A DNA stretch of 64,000 bases from Bin87 sp965220505 (GTDB lineage: Bacteria > Chloroflexota > Dehalococcoidia > Lucifugimonadales > UBA3495), in assembly GCA_965220505.1 (NCBI GenBank), contig CBDCQE010000001.1, forward strand, positions 1,054,001 to 1,118,000. The letters run 5' to 3'. The notes below the pieces were generated by a model. That model saw nothing but the letters and a program-made list of their open reading frames with translations. It was not told the origin of the DNA and ran no database searches. The position numbers were made by a program, and so were the translations under genes. Position 1 is the first letter of the stretch, and each line of letters opens with the position of its first letter. Of this stretch, positions 6,775 to 15,366 are shown piece by piece.

Positions 6775-8718
6775 GTGTCCACCCCTGCTTCCCCAACCAC
6801 CGCTCCGTATGGTTCCTGGCGTTCGCCCATCACCGCCGACGCCATCGTTGCCGAGTCCATCGGCATCAGCAGCGTGTCCATCGACGGCGACGCCATTCTC
6901 TGGACGGAGTCCCGCCCGTCCGAGGGCGGACGCTACGTCATCGTCCGCATGGAACCCGACGGCACGGTCTCCGATGTCAACCCCGTGCCGTTCAACGCGC
7001 GCACTCGCGTCCACGAATACGGCGGCGGCGCCTGGCTCGCCGCCGCCGGAACCGTCTGGTTTTCCAACTTCGACGATCAGCGCATTTACCGCCAGGACCC
7101 GGGCGAACCGCCTCGTCCCATCACTCCGGAATCCCCCTTGCGTTACGCTGACGCCGTGATCGACCGCGCCCGTAACCGGCTCATCTGCGTGCGTGAGGAC
7201 CATTCCGATCCGGACAAAATCATCAACGCCGTCGCCACCGTTCCCGCCGACGGTTCCGGCGAACAGACCGTCCTGTTCGCCGGCTGGGATTTCGTATCCT
7301 CACCCCGGCTCAGTCCGGATGGCTCCACCCTGGCCTGGATGTCCTGGAACCATCCCAACATGCCCTGGGACGGCACGCACCTGTGGACTGCGCCCGTGCT
7401 CGACGACGGCACCCTCGGCGAAACCACTTTGGTGGCCGGTGGAGAAACGGTCTCCGTGTGTCAACCCGAATGGTCGCCCCAGGGCGTGCTGCATTTCGTC
7501 GCCGATCAATCCGGCTGGTGGAACCTGTATCGCCTCGGCGACAGCGGCCCGGAACCTCTCTATCCCGACGATGCGGAGTACGCCCGTCCCCAGTGGGCGT
7601 TCGGCGCTCACGCTTACGGCTTTGCCGGCGGCGGCGACATCGTCTGCGCGGTCAATCGCCGGGGATCATGGTCGGTGAACGTTCTGAACCCGAACACCAA
7701 GACGTTGACGCCGCTCAACGTCCCGTCCGGCGAGATGGGCCGTGGAGATCTGGCCGTTTCCGGCATCAATGCTGCCGTCATCGCCGGCGATCCGCGCCGA
7801 CCCATGTCCCTGATCCGTGTCAACCTCCGCAGCGGAGAATGGGACACGGTGCGACAGTCCTCTGCCATCGACGTGCCGTCGGACTACATCTCCCCGGCCC
7901 AGACCATCGAATTCCCCTCCACCGACGGCCGTCCGGCCTACGCCCGGTATTACGCCCCGCGCAACCCCGAGTATGCCGCGCCCGAAGGGACCTCTCCGCC
8001 TCTGTTGACCCTCAGCCACGGCGGACCTACGGCCGCCGCTTCCGGAGCGCTGGACCTGTCAATTCAGTATTGGACCACCCGGGGCTTCGCCGTCGTCGAC
8101 GTCGATTACGGCGGCAGCGTCGGGTACGGGCGGGCATACCGTCAACTGCTCAACAGCAACTGGGGCATCGTTGACGTGGATGATTGCGCCAACGCTGCTC
8201 TCCACCTAGTACACCAGCATCTCGCCGACGGAAACCGACTGGCAATCCGCGGCGGCAGTGCCGGCGGCTACACCACGCTGGCCGCGTTGACCTTCCGCAA
8301 TGTATTCGCCGCTGGCGCCAGCTATTATGGCGTCTCCGACCTCACCGCCCTGGCCGAGGATACCCATAAGTTCGAATCGCGTTACCTGGACCGGCTGGTC
8401 GCTCCCTATCCAGAAGGCGCGGAAATCTATCAAAGCCGCTCACCCATCGGCCACACCGCAGGATTGTCGTGTCCGATCATCCTGTTCCAGGGCCTGGAGG
8501 ATCGCATCGTTCCGCCCAATCAGGCCGAAATGATGTACGAAGCCGTGCGCTCTAAGGGTATCCCCTGCGCCTATCTTCCCTTTGAGGGCGAGCAACACGG
8601 CTTCCGCCGAGCCGAAAACATCAAGCGCGCGCTGGAAGCCGAGCTGTATTTCTATTCCCGCGTTTTCGGCTTCGACCTCGCCGACGCAGTCGAGCCGGTG
8701 CAGATCGAGAACCTGTAG
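6775..8718 (+). CDS. S9-family prolyl oligopeptidase / acyl-peptide hydrolase-like peptidase
   Basis: A 647-residue serine peptidase with an N-terminal beta-propeller (blades up to about residue 380) and a C-terminal alpha/beta hydrolase domain. The catalytic triad is visible: Ser495 in RGGSAGGYTTL, Asp576 in GLEDRIVPPN and His608 in GEQHGFRRAE. The length and the SHGGPTAAA oxyanion segment match dipeptidyl/acylaminoacyl peptidases. There is no signal peptide, so it is probably cytoplasmic and acts on short peptides. GTG start at 6775. It converges with the next gene. Confidence 0.9.
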   Translation: MSTPASPTTAPYGSWRSPITADAIVAESIGISSVSIDGDAILWTESRPSEGGRYVIVRMEPDGTVSDVNPVPFNARTRVHEYGGGAWLAAAGTVWFSNFDDQRIYRQDPGEPPRPITPESPLRYADAVIDRARNRLICVREDHSDPDKIINAVATVPADGSGEQTVLFAGWDFVSSPRLSPDGSTLAWMSWNHPNMPWDGTHLWTAPVLDDGTLGETTLVAGGETVSVCQPEWSPQGVLHFVADQSGWWNLYRLGDSGPEPLYPDDAEYARPQWAFGAHAYGFAGGGDIVCAVNRRGSWSVNVLNPNTKTLTPLNVPSGEMGRGDLAVSGINAAVIAGDPRRPMSLIRVNLRSGEWDTVRQSSAIDVPSDYISPAQTIEFPSTDGRPAYARYYAPRNPEYAAPEGTSPPLLTLSHGGPTAAASGALDLSIQYWTTRGFAVVDVDYGGSVGYGRAYRQLLNSNWGIVDVDDCANAALHLVHQHLADGNRLAIRGGSAGGYTTLAALTFRNVFAAGASYYGVSDLTALAEDTHKFESRYLDRLVAPYPEGAEIYQSRSPIGHTAGLSCPIILFQGLEDRIVPPNQAEMMYEAVRSKGIPCAYLPFEGEQHGFRRAENIKRALEAELYFYSRVFGFDLADAVEPVQIENL

Positions 8719-8727
8719 CCGCTGGCG

Positions 8728-9912
8728 TCAGTAAGCCGCCCGCAGCACTTCCATAACCGGACCGGCGTCCACCACCGGCTTGGGGTTGGTGCTCAGGCTG
8801 CGGTCCTGGAGCGTGGCCGTGGCAATGTACTCCAACCCATCCTCCGGCACTCCCACTTCGCGCAGGGTCCGAGGCAACTCTAACTCGCGGCATAGTCCGT
8901 CCACCGCGTCTGCGGCAGCCAATCCCGCCTCCTCGTCGGTCATCGTCGAACTGGCAACTCCGATGGCCTCGGCGATCAGACGCTGACGGTCGGCGCAGGC
9001 GTCCAGGTTATAGCGCATGCTGTGCGGCAGCAGGATGGCGTTGGCCTCGCCGTGGGGCACGTCGTACAGCCCGCCCACGTGGTGACAGGTCGCGGTGTTC
9101 AATCCCAGTCCGCCGAAGGATGCCAGCGACGCCATGGCGCACGCGGTTTTGGTCGCCAGCAGGGTGTCGATGTCGCCGTCCTTGCAACGAGGCAGGTTCT
9201 CGAACAGCAGGCGAATAGCGTGGAGGGCCATTCCGTCGCCGATGGGGTTGTGTCCCGTGGAATACACCGTTTCGATGGCGATGCGCAGTTGACCAATGGC
9301 CGTGGAGACCAAGATCCGCAGCGGCGTGGTCGCGAGGGCCTGTCCATCGATGACCACCGTGCGATGGGTCACGCCATCCCCGGCGATGCTGAGCTTTCGT
9401 CCCTGCTCGTGGTCGGTGATGCCGCCACCGCCCCGGCTGAACTCGGCGCACCCCATGGTGGTGGGCACGCTCACGATTGGAACCTTGGGCGACGGCGTGG
9501 GAGGCACCGTGATCTTGTCCGGCGGCTCGAAAATGATGGCGTAGTCGCGGATGTCTCCTCCCTCCGCGAGCAGGACGGCGATGGCCTTGGTCGTGTCGTG
9601 GGTGCTGCCGCCGCCCACGCTGATGAAGATGTCCGGTTGCGTTTCCTGCGCCATCGCTGCGCCGGCCTCCACCGTGTCCACCGGCGAATGGGGCGCCACG
9701 CCCGAATACGTGCCCACGTACCGCGACCCCAGCGCCTCCTGGACGCGCGGCACCACGTCACACGCGCTGAGAATGGTAGGCCCGCAGGTAATCATCGCCC
9801 GGCTGGCGCCCAGGCCGTCCACGGTGGCCGGCAGGTCATTTATCGCAGTCTCATTGCAGATGATGTTCTGGTGCAGCGGATCGTATCGGTATCGCAGCGT
9901 GGAGGATGGCAT
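8728..9912 (-). CDS. iron-containing alcohol dehydrogenase (maleylacetate reductase-like)
   Basis: A 394-residue group III alcohol dehydrogenase. It has the NAD(P)-binding GGGSTHDTTKAIAVL, the MGCAEFSRGGG substrate segment, and the metal-binding stretch TCHHVGGLYDVPHGEANA with the usual spaced histidines. Overall it is closer to the maleylacetate reductase branch, which reduces ring-cleavage products, than to short alcohol dehydrogenases. This is a family-level call; no ring-cleavage dioxygenase is next to it. It is probably co-transcribed with the small genes downstream of neither side, as the flanking genes converge or lie 24 bp upstream. Confidence 0.85.
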   Translation of the reverse strand: MPSSTLRYRYDPLHQNIICNETAINDLPATVDGLGASRAMITCGPTILSACDVVPRVQEALGSRYVGTYSGVAPHSPVDTVEAGAAMAQETQPDIFISVGGGSTHDTTKAIAVLLAEGGDIRDYAIIFEPPDKITVPPTPSPKVPIVSVPTTMGCAEFSRGGGGITDHEQGRKLSIAGDGVTHRTVVIDGQALATTPLRILVSTAIGQLRIAIETVYSTGHNPIGDGMALHAIRLLFENLPRCKDGDIDTLLATKTACAMASLASFGGLGLNTATCHHVGGLYDVPHGEANAILLPHSMRYNLDACADRQRLIAEAIGVASSTMTDEEAGLAAADAVDGLCRELELPRTLREVGVPEDGLEYIATATLQDRSLSTNPKPVVDAGPVMEVLRAAY

Positions 9913-9935
9913 GGTGCGGACTCCTGGGTCGGTTG

Positions 9936-10133
9936 TCAGGCCGGAATTTGTTCGTAGGCAAAGTCGGGGATATCAATGCGCTGGCTGGCGTGTTCGATAG
10001 TGATGGCGCAGAGGCGGCCGGTCTCGTCCAGGTCGAGCAGAGTGTTTTCATCCCAGTCGCGAGTTTCACACACGGCATCGGGGCACAGCTCGATGTACAG
10101 AGTATCGGTGTCCGGGAAGTACTGTACTTTCAT
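9936..10133 (-). CDS. DUF2283 domain protein
   Basis: A 65-residue protein, MKVQYFPDTDTLYIELCP followed by LLDLDETGRLCAITIEHAS, matching the short DUF2283 family. Its ATG overlaps the upstream stop (ATGA on the minus strand), so it is translationally coupled to the 78-residue protein. Such pairs resemble toxin-antitoxin modules in size and layout, but activity is not established for this family. Confidence 0.8.
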   Translation of the reverse strand: MKVQYFPDTDTLYIELCPDAVCETRDWDENTLLDLDETGRLCAITIEHASQRIDIPDFAYEQIPA

Positions 10134-10366
10134 GGTCTGAAGCTCGCGTCAAAAAAAGCGTTATGCACCGTCTCGCCGTCGGGCAACAGAATAACGCGCA
10201 AATACCTGCCGTCGAGTTCCGCAATCGGACCCCATCGCCGGATACGTCCGTCCTGTTGCACTTCTTCCCTGAACGGGGCGTCAACTACCCGCTGAATCCA
10301 GTCCAAAGAAATAAAGGCGCGGTCCGGACGGTGGCGGGTGGAATGAAAGTAGTCGGTGAATCTCAC
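10130..10366 (-). CDS. DUF4258-like small protein, partner of DUF2283
   Basis: A 78-residue protein that begins MRFTDYFHSTRHRPDR and has a C-terminal beta-rich part (GPIAELDGRYLRVILLPDG then TVHNAFFD). The layout matches DUF4258/BrnT-like small proteins that are commonly found directly upstream of DUF2283 genes. The stop overlaps the DUF2283 start by four bases. It may be the toxin-like half of the pair; this is inference from size and context. Confidence 0.6.
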   Translation of the reverse strand: MRFTDYFHSTRHRPDRAFISLDWIQRVVDAPFREEVQQDGRIRRWGPIAELDGRYLRVILLPDGETVHNAFFDASFRP

Positions 10367-10393
10367 GGAGCGATTATGCCCAACAGCTACGGA

Positions 10394-10490
10394 ATGACCT
10401 AAAACCCCATGGTTTCCCGGATTCTGTTGACCATCTCGTTGGTGACCACATGGCCGGTAGGAGGCAAAGGCCGGAAGGCTGGGTAAGGCG
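10394..10490 (-). pseudogene. possible orphan C-terminal coding remnant
   Basis: Read on the minus strand, the DNA between the DinB stop and the DUF4258-like gene encodes PYPAFRPLPPTGHVVTNEM then VNRIRETMGF and a stop, with no start codon. The composition looks protein-like rather than random, so this may be the surviving tail of a lost gene. The parent family is not recognised. An accidental frame cannot be excluded. Confidence 0.25.
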
Positions 10491-10493
10491 TTC

Positions 10494-11012
10494 CTACTGG
10501 TTCAGCCCCCGCTGCATTCCCCGCAGGTAGCCGGCCTGCCCGCCGTGCTGGTTCACTTCCCAGATGAGCAGCCGGAACATGTCCGCGACGGCCATGCTCT
10601 CCCCCCGACGGTTGGTCATCTGCGTGCTCACCAGCGATTCGTCGTCGTGACCATCCAGGAATTCCAGCAGGCTGTTTCGCGCCGCGTCAGCATACTCCAT
10701 CAGGAGGGCCTTGCCTGGACACTGCCAACTGGTCAGGTCTTCCACCGTGTAGCCGAACCCCACGTTCATCGGTTCCGGCTCGAACCCCAGCCGCTGCGCC
10801 CATCCCTGCTCGTAGAGTTGCTGTTCCTGCTTGGCCAGCGACTGCACCCACATATCGAGGGCGCGCCCGTAGTGCCACACGATGAAACCGATGGAGTGGC
10901 ACTGCTCGTTGGGCGTAAACTCGATTTCCTCCTGGGTCAGCCCGTCCACGTACCGGACCAGCCACTCCCAGTTGGCATCAAACGACTCCTTGATGAATTC
11001 TTTCAAAGCCAT
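10494..11012 (-). CDS. DinB-family protein (DUF664-like)
   Basis: A 172-residue four-helix DinB/YfiT-like protein. Metal-binding histidines fit IGFIVWHYGRALDMW near residue 48 and the late WEVNQHGGQAGYLRG. Members are putative metal-dependent transferases or hydrolases, some bacillithiol- or mycothiol-dependent; the substrate is unknown here. The ATG follows a short upstream gap from the zinc-ribbon gene on the same strand. Confidence 0.85.
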   Translation of the reverse strand: MALKEFIKESFDANWEWLVRYVDGLTQEEIEFTPNEQCHSIGFIVWHYGRALDMWVQSLAKQEQQLYEQGWAQRLGFEPEPMNVGFGYTVEDLTSWQCPGKALLMEYADAARNSLLEFLDGHDDESLVSTQMTNRRGESMAVADMFRLLIWEVNQHGGQAGYLRGMQRGLNQ

Positions 11013-11053
11013 AGTCGCCTCTGTTGTCGTTCAGGTTGCATATATCGGGATGC

Positions 11054-11302
11054 TCAGGGGTCAGGCCAATTCATCTCTTCGTCCGTGATATATAGTCCTT
11101 CGGCACCGTTATCACAGTCCGGGCATCTCCGTTGGAAGATGTCAGAACCATTTGCTCCGTAAGTATATCCGCAATTGCCACAGCGCATCACGTAAACGTA
11201 GTTGTTGTGATCAGTGCCAGGTCTCGGAGGGTCGGTGCGCCCCAAGTTGACTTGGTTATGGTCATTCACTCTGCCGGGTTCAGTCCAGTCCCGATTCACC
11301 AA
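11054..11302 (-). CDS. small zinc-ribbon protein
   Basis: An 82-residue protein with a treble-clef or ribbon-like C-rich core: VMRCGNCGYTYGANGSD followed by RRCPDCDNG, that is two CxxC pairs 18-20 residues apart. The start is uncertain: TTG 11302 or GTG 11299 would give the full length, while an internal ATG before RCGNCG would give a minimal ribbon. The role is unknown; nucleic-acid or protein binding is plausible. Confidence 0.6.
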   Translation of the reverse strand: MVNRDWTEPGRVNDHNQVNLGRTDPPRPGTDHNNYVYVMRCGNCGYTYGANGSDIFQRRCPDCDNGAEGLYITDEEMNWPDP

Positions 11303-11351
11303 AAGTCCCTCCCATGAATTCTGTCCGGGTCATCATCACCTTGCGTCGTCG

Positions 11352-12326
11352 TCAAGTCGTCCAGACCGGCTGCCGCTTTTCCAGGAACGCCGATATGCCC
11401 TCCTTGGCGTCGTCGGCCAGGAGGTTGTCGACCATCACCTTGCTGGCGAACTGATACGCGGAAGGCCGGTCCATTTCGATCTGTTGGTAGAAAGCGGCTT
11501 TACCCAACGCCAGCGTGTGCGCGCTGGCCGAGGCAATCTGCCGCGCCAACTCGTCAACCTGCTCCTCCAGCTCATCGGCCGGAGCAATCCTGCTGATCAG
11601 GCCGAACTCCAGCGCTTCCTGCGCGGAGATCGGTTTCCCGGTGAGCAGCATTTCCATCGCCTTTTTCGGCATCACCGAACGCGCCACCGCGACGCCCGGC
11701 GTGGTGCAGAACAGGCCGATCTGCACTCCCGGCGTGGCGAACGCCGCGTTGTCCGCCGCCACAGCTATGTCGCAGGTGGCTACCAACTGGCAACCCGCCG
11801 CCGTGGCCAGGCCCTGAACCTGCGCTATCACGGGTTTCGGCAGCAGCCGAATGGCTTCCATAACCCGCGTGCAGGCGTCAAAGACGGCGGTGTAGTCCTC
11901 GGCGTCCCCGTTGACCAACTCGTTAAGGTCGTGGCCCGAACTGAACACCGGCCCTTCCGAGCGTATGACCACCACGCGGGCTTCGGGATCTGCAGCGATT
12001 TCAGAGAGGCGACGCTCCAAACTAAGCAGCGTTAGAAAAGATAGAGCGTTGCGCCGGTCCGGGTTGTTGAGAGTGAGGACGGCTATGCCGTCGCCAGTCA
12101 ACTGGTGAATTACTGGCGGTGGTGGAATTTCGTCAGGAGTCGCTGGGCGGATCTGTTCCCTCTCGACATAGACCACATCTATAGTGTCCCCGTCGGGGGC
12201 GAAAAATTCCGCCAGAAAGGAGGTGTCCGGTTCGAAGATGTGAACGACTGCGCCAGCATCGCCGGCTTTCAGCCCATGTTCAGGTAAATCAACGGCCAGT
12301 CTAATGGAGTCATGTTCGTTGATCAT
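11352..12326 (-). CDS. DUF4926 :: enoyl-CoA hydratase/isomerase fusion
   Basis: A 324-residue protein. Residues 1 to about 66 (MINEHDSIRLAVDLPEHGL ... VVYVEREQIRPAT) are a DUF4926 domain. From about residue 74 (VIHQLTGDGIAVLTLNNPDR) it is a full crotonase-fold enoyl-CoA hydratase with RRNALSF, FSSGHDLNEL and the oxyanion segment VQGLATAAGCQLVATCDIAV. The hydratase has no ATG, GTG or TTG of its own near its natural beginning, so the fusion seems to be the translated form. The ATG at 12326 has GGGAG about eight nt upstream and lies one base after the stop of DUF6883, the usual DUF4926 partner. The crotonase usually continues beta-oxidation next to the upstream acyl-CoA dehydrogenase. Confidence 0.85.
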   Translation of the reverse strand: MINEHDSIRLAVDLPEHGLKAGDAGAVVHIFEPDTSFLAEFFAPDGDTIDVVYVEREQIRPATPDEIPPPPVIHQLTGDGIAVLTLNNPDRRNALSFLTLLSLERRLSEIAADPEARVVVIRSEGPVFSSGHDLNELVNGDAEDYTAVFDACTRVMEAIRLLPKPVIAQVQGLATAAGCQLVATCDIAVAADNAAFATPGVQIGLFCTTPGVAVARSVMPKKAMEMLLTGKPISAQEALEFGLISRIAPADELEEQVDELARQIASASAHTLALGKAAFYQQIEMDRPSAYQFASKVMVDNLLADDAKEGISAFLEKRQPVWTT

Positions 12327-12327
12327 A

Positions 12328-12666
12328 TTAGTCTCCCGATGGGTAAGCCGAAACCAGGACCGGCCGCGTTGAATTGTGTCGAATGATCCAAACAGTACGG
12401 ACGTAAGGATTGCGTCCGTCCGGAGTTTCCAGAATGCCGTCAACGGCGAATGTCGGCCCATGCGGGGTGTCACGAACGTTGACCACTTCGTGCCTTGACC
12501 CGTGAACCCGCAGGGCCTCCGCGAATTGTTGCCATTGCTCAGGAAGGAACCCGAACTTTAAGAAAAACTCGGCTTTGTCCCGCCCTCGCGGGTTGCTAAT
12601 CGAAAGCAAATAGTCCAGGATTTTCGCCGGCGGGACGTAAGCGTTATAGGCGTTGAGCAGTCTCAC
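12328..12666 (-). CDS. DUF6883 family protein
   Basis: A 112-residue protein starting at GTG (MRLLNAYNAYVPPAKILDYL), with DKAEFFLKFGF, EQWQQFAEALRVHG and a beta-rich end (FAVDGILETPDGRNPYVRTV). This is the DUF6883 pattern, which commonly precedes a DUF4926 gene in a two-gene, toxin-antitoxin-like unit. It begins two bases after the acyl-CoA dehydrogenase stop and ends one base before the DUF4926 ATG, so it is embedded in a fatty-acid operon. Confidence 0.75.
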   Translation of the reverse strand: MRLLNAYNAYVPPAKILDYLLSISNPRGRDKAEFFLKFGFLPEQWQQFAEALRVHGSRHEVVNVRDTPHGPTFAVDGILETPDGRNPYVRTVWIIRHNSTRPVLVSAYPSGD

Positions 12667-12668
12667 GC

Positions 12669-13841
12669 CTACCCGCGCGGCAAACCCAACCCGCGGCTGG
12701 CGATGATGTTGCGTTGCACCTCGCTGGTTCCTGCCGCGATGGTGTGGGAGAACGCGCGGAGCCAATGCTCCTGCATATCGGCTTCCATCGGGGTCCATTT
12801 GTCATCCCGGAGTCCGCCGTACATACCCATTATTTCCAGGCATGAAGCGGTGGTGCGCTGCACGGTCTCGCTGCCGAAGACCTTTGACATCGACGCTTCC
12901 TTATTCGGCACCAGACCTTCGCCCTGCATCCACGCCACGTTGTACGCGATCAGCCTCGCCACTTCGCACTCGATGTAGCGGTCAGCCAGCGCGTTTCGGA
13001 CCCACGGCTCCTGGCTGAGCGGCTGTCCATTCCGTCGGATCCCGTCAGCCCACTGCCGGGTGTCGTCCAGGTGCCGGCGAGCCGCCGCTGAGTAGTCGAT
13101 GCCGGACCGTTCGAAGTCCAGCAACGTCACTGCCACGTACCAACCGCGATTCTCCTCGCCGACGATGTTCCGTGCCGGCACGCGCACGTTGTCGAAAATC
13201 ACCTGGTTGAACTCGTGGCGGCCGCCCATGTTGATGATGGGTCGCACCTCGATCCCGGGCGTTTTCATGTCGACCAGGAAAAAGCTGATGCCCCGGTGTT
13301 TCGGCGCATCGGTGTCGGTGCGCGTCAACAGCATGATCCAGTCGCCCCGATGGCCCATGGACGTCCAGATCTTGCTGCCGTTGATCACGAACTCGTCGCC
13401 GTCACGTATGGCCCGCGTGCTCAGCGACGCCAGGTCCGAGCCCGATTCCGGCTCGCTGTAGCCCTGGCACCATTGCACTTCGCCCTTGGCCACCGGCGGC
13501 AGGTGCTCGGTCTTCTGCTCGTCGGTGCCATGGATCATCAACGTCGCACCCATCATCCGGACACCGAAGTTGTCCCGACCGGGAGCCCGGTGGTAGGTCA
13601 TCTCCTCGTTGAAAATGGCCGTGCGCACCGGCGAAGCTTTCTGACCACCGTACTCCTCAGGCCAGTGCATGGTCAGCCAGCCCCGGTCCGCCAGCTTGCG
13701 ACGCACTTCCAGGGTGCGTTCCCAATTTTCCTCACCGGAGCCCCGTTCTCCCAGCTCCCATTCCGGAACATACTCGTCGTCGATGAACTGCCGCAAGTCA
13801 CTTCGGAAGGTGGCGTCTGCGGTGCTGAGTTGGAACTCCAT
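12669..13841 (-). CDS. acyl-CoA dehydrogenase
   Basis: A 390-residue FAD-dependent acyl-CoA dehydrogenase catalysing the first dehydrogenation of an acyl-CoA. Features: WPEEYGGQ near residue 66, WCQGYSEPESGSDLASL (FAD/substrate), GSKIWTSMGHRGDW, and C-terminal IMGMYGG and AGTSEVQRNIIA. The start is set at ATG 13841, after AGGAGAG; the frame extends 27 codons further without a better site. The catalytic base position is not obvious from reading alone. DUF6883 and the DUF4926::crotonase gene follow within 2 bp and 1 bp. Confidence 0.92.
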   Translation of the reverse strand: MEFQLSTADATFRSDLRQFIDDEYVPEWELGERGSGEENWERTLEVRRKLADRGWLTMHWPEEYGGQKASPVRTAIFNEEMTYHRAPGRDNFGVRMMGATLMIHGTDEQKTEHLPPVAKGEVQWCQGYSEPESGSDLASLSTRAIRDGDEFVINGSKIWTSMGHRGDWIMLLTRTDTDAPKHRGISFFLVDMKTPGIEVRPIINMGGRHEFNQVIFDNVRVPARNIVGEENRGWYVAVTLLDFERSGIDYSAAARRHLDDTRQWADGIRRNGQPLSQEPWVRNALADRYIECEVARLIAYNVAWMQGEGLVPNKEASMSKVFGSETVQRTTASCLEIMGMYGGLRDDKWTPMEADMQEHWLRAFSHTIAAGTSEVQRNIIASRGLGLPRG

Positions 13842-13897
13842 GGCGATACTCTCCTGGTGGCGGGGTTGCAGGGTCGATGCCGGTGAGGTTGAACTAC

Positions 13898-14440
13898 CTA
13901 ATTGCGTTGGATGACGCCGCAAGCGACACGTCCGCCTGCGCCGGCGTCTGAGTCGTAAGTGTCGGGATTTTCGTGGACGATGATGGCGGAACCGTCGGTG
14001 TCAAAGACGGAGTGATCGGCGTCAGCGTCCAGGGTAATAGCATCGGTGAAGTAGTCGGCGCGCGCCGTGCCGTCGGCGCCGGCGTAAATGTTAGGCAAGT
14101 CGCCGGCGTGTACGCCATCGGGGTTATTGTAACCATGGCCAACGTCGCCCGGATTGAAGTGGTCACCGGCGGCGGCAAAGTCCGGCGTGCAGGTTCCAAC
14201 AGTGTGAATGTGAAAGCCGTGTCCTCCCGCCGTTAGTCCGCTAACGTCCGCAGACACCAAGACACCGTGATAGGTCTGAGTCAACCTAACCGTTCCCATA
14301 TCAGCGCCGTCCGGTCCAGACATTGCCGCCTCGGCCGTTGAGCCAACGGCTGCCGGCGCTGAAGCTCGCCCGACCTCGCAGGCCGCTAACGCCAGAGCCG
14401 CGCTCACCACGAAAGCAACGACGGCAAATGTTCGCAGCAT
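13898..14440 (-). CDS. sodC: Cu/Zn superoxide dismutase, lipoprotein
   Basis: A 180-residue SodC that dismutates superoxide outside the cytoplasm. A signal peptide (residues 1-20) ends in the lipobox LAAC with Cys21 as lipidation site. The metal site is recognisable: HGFHIH (His77, His79), His94, His102, His111 and Asp114 in the GDHFNPGDVGHG ... DGVHAGDLPN segment, and a later VHENPDTYDSDAGAGGRVAC. Both Cys84 and the late Cys can form the family disulfide. It overlaps no other gene and has its own start. Confidence 0.93.
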   Translation of the reverse strand: MLRTFAVVAFVVSAALALAACEVGRASAPAAVGSTAEAAMSGPDGADMGTVRLTQTYHGVLVSADVSGLTAGGHGFHIHTVGTCTPDFAAAGDHFNPGDVGHGYNNPDGVHAGDLPNIYAGADGTARADYFTDAITLDADADHSVFDTDGSAIIVHENPDTYDSDAGAGGRVACGVIQRN

Positions 14441-14487
14441 CCTCCAGTGTCCCTCAGAAAGTAGGGGTCATCTTATCACGGAGGCGA

Positions 14488-15339
14488 TCACATTTGGCTG
14501 TATCCGCTTCCGGGCCCACGCGTATCGTCCACGCCCCAGCCGCGCCCTTCGGAAATCCAGCCGAATTCCAGCAGGATTTGCTGGCTGTAGCAAACGCGGC
14601 CGGTCACTTTGTCAGTCGGCTCCGACGCCAGCAGCAAAGTGGCCTTCGCCAGCAATTCCGGCGGCTCGCCGCGCGGGTCGTCCATCCCTTCCACCAGGTG
14701 GTGAAACACCGTACCCGGCGTGGGCACAACGAGCGACGGAGACACTGCCGTGACCGATATCCCGTACTCGTACACTTCCTGCGCAAGCCCTTGGGTGAAC
14801 CGCTCCAGGGCCGCCTTTTCTGCGCCGTAGCAGGTGCCGTTGTTAGCCGGCGTCGCATACGGCCCGCGGCCAGGACCCACCGCCGAGCCCGAGGAGATGT
14901 TCACGATGCTGCCCGACTGGCGCTCGATCATGTCCCCGAGAACCAGTTGGCTGAGAATGAAAGGCGCGTGGAAATTCACCGCCCACGACCGCATCCAGCG
15001 GTTGATGGGGAAATCCTTGATCGGCAGGTAATAAGTTAGCGCGGCGTTGTTGACCAGCACGTCCGCCGGCCCGTAAATGCTGCGCGTCTCCTCAACCAGA
15101 CGCTCGCAGTCTTCGGGGAGCGAAATGTTCGCCGCCACTGCCGTGGCTTCCCCGCCGGCTTCCTTGATATCCGCAATAGTCTTGGCCAACGAGCCTTCCA
15201 ACGGATGGTCGCCCTCGTTGACGGTGCGCGCGGCACAAACCACCCGCGCCCCTTCCGCCGCGAACAGCCTGCTGATTTCAGCGCCGATACCGCGGCTGGC
15301 TCCGGTGACAATCGCTGTTTTTCCTTCGAGTCTGGGCAT
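14488..15339 (-). CDS. short-chain dehydrogenase/reductase (SDR)
   Basis: A 283-residue classical SDR. TGASRGIG (residues 12-19) binds the dinucleotide, NNAA is at 97-100, and the catalytic Ser (NISSGSA, 149-152), Tyr171 and Lys175 (YGAEK) are all present. It keeps a C-terminal tail of some 40 residues beyond the core. Substrate and cofactor preference are unclear; Ala/Arg after the first strand (CAARTV) would fit NADP. It is followed upstream by a membrane-protein gene on the same strand. Confidence 0.88.
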   Translation of the reverse strand: MPRLEGKTAIVTGASRGIGAEISRLFAAEGARVVCAARTVNEGDHPLEGSLAKTIADIKEAGGEATAVAANISLPEDCERLVEETRSIYGPADVLVNNAALTYYLPIKDFPINRWMRSWAVNFHAPFILSQLVLGDMIERQSGSIVNISSGSAVGPGRGPYATPANNGTCYGAEKAALERFTQGLAQEVYEYGISVTAVSPSLVVPTPGTVFHHLVEGMDDPRGEPPELLAKATLLLASEPTDKVTGRVCYSQQILLEFGWISEGRGWGVDDTRGPGSGYSQM

Positions 15340-15366
15340 CAGTCGGTCATCCTTTCGAGTATTGAA

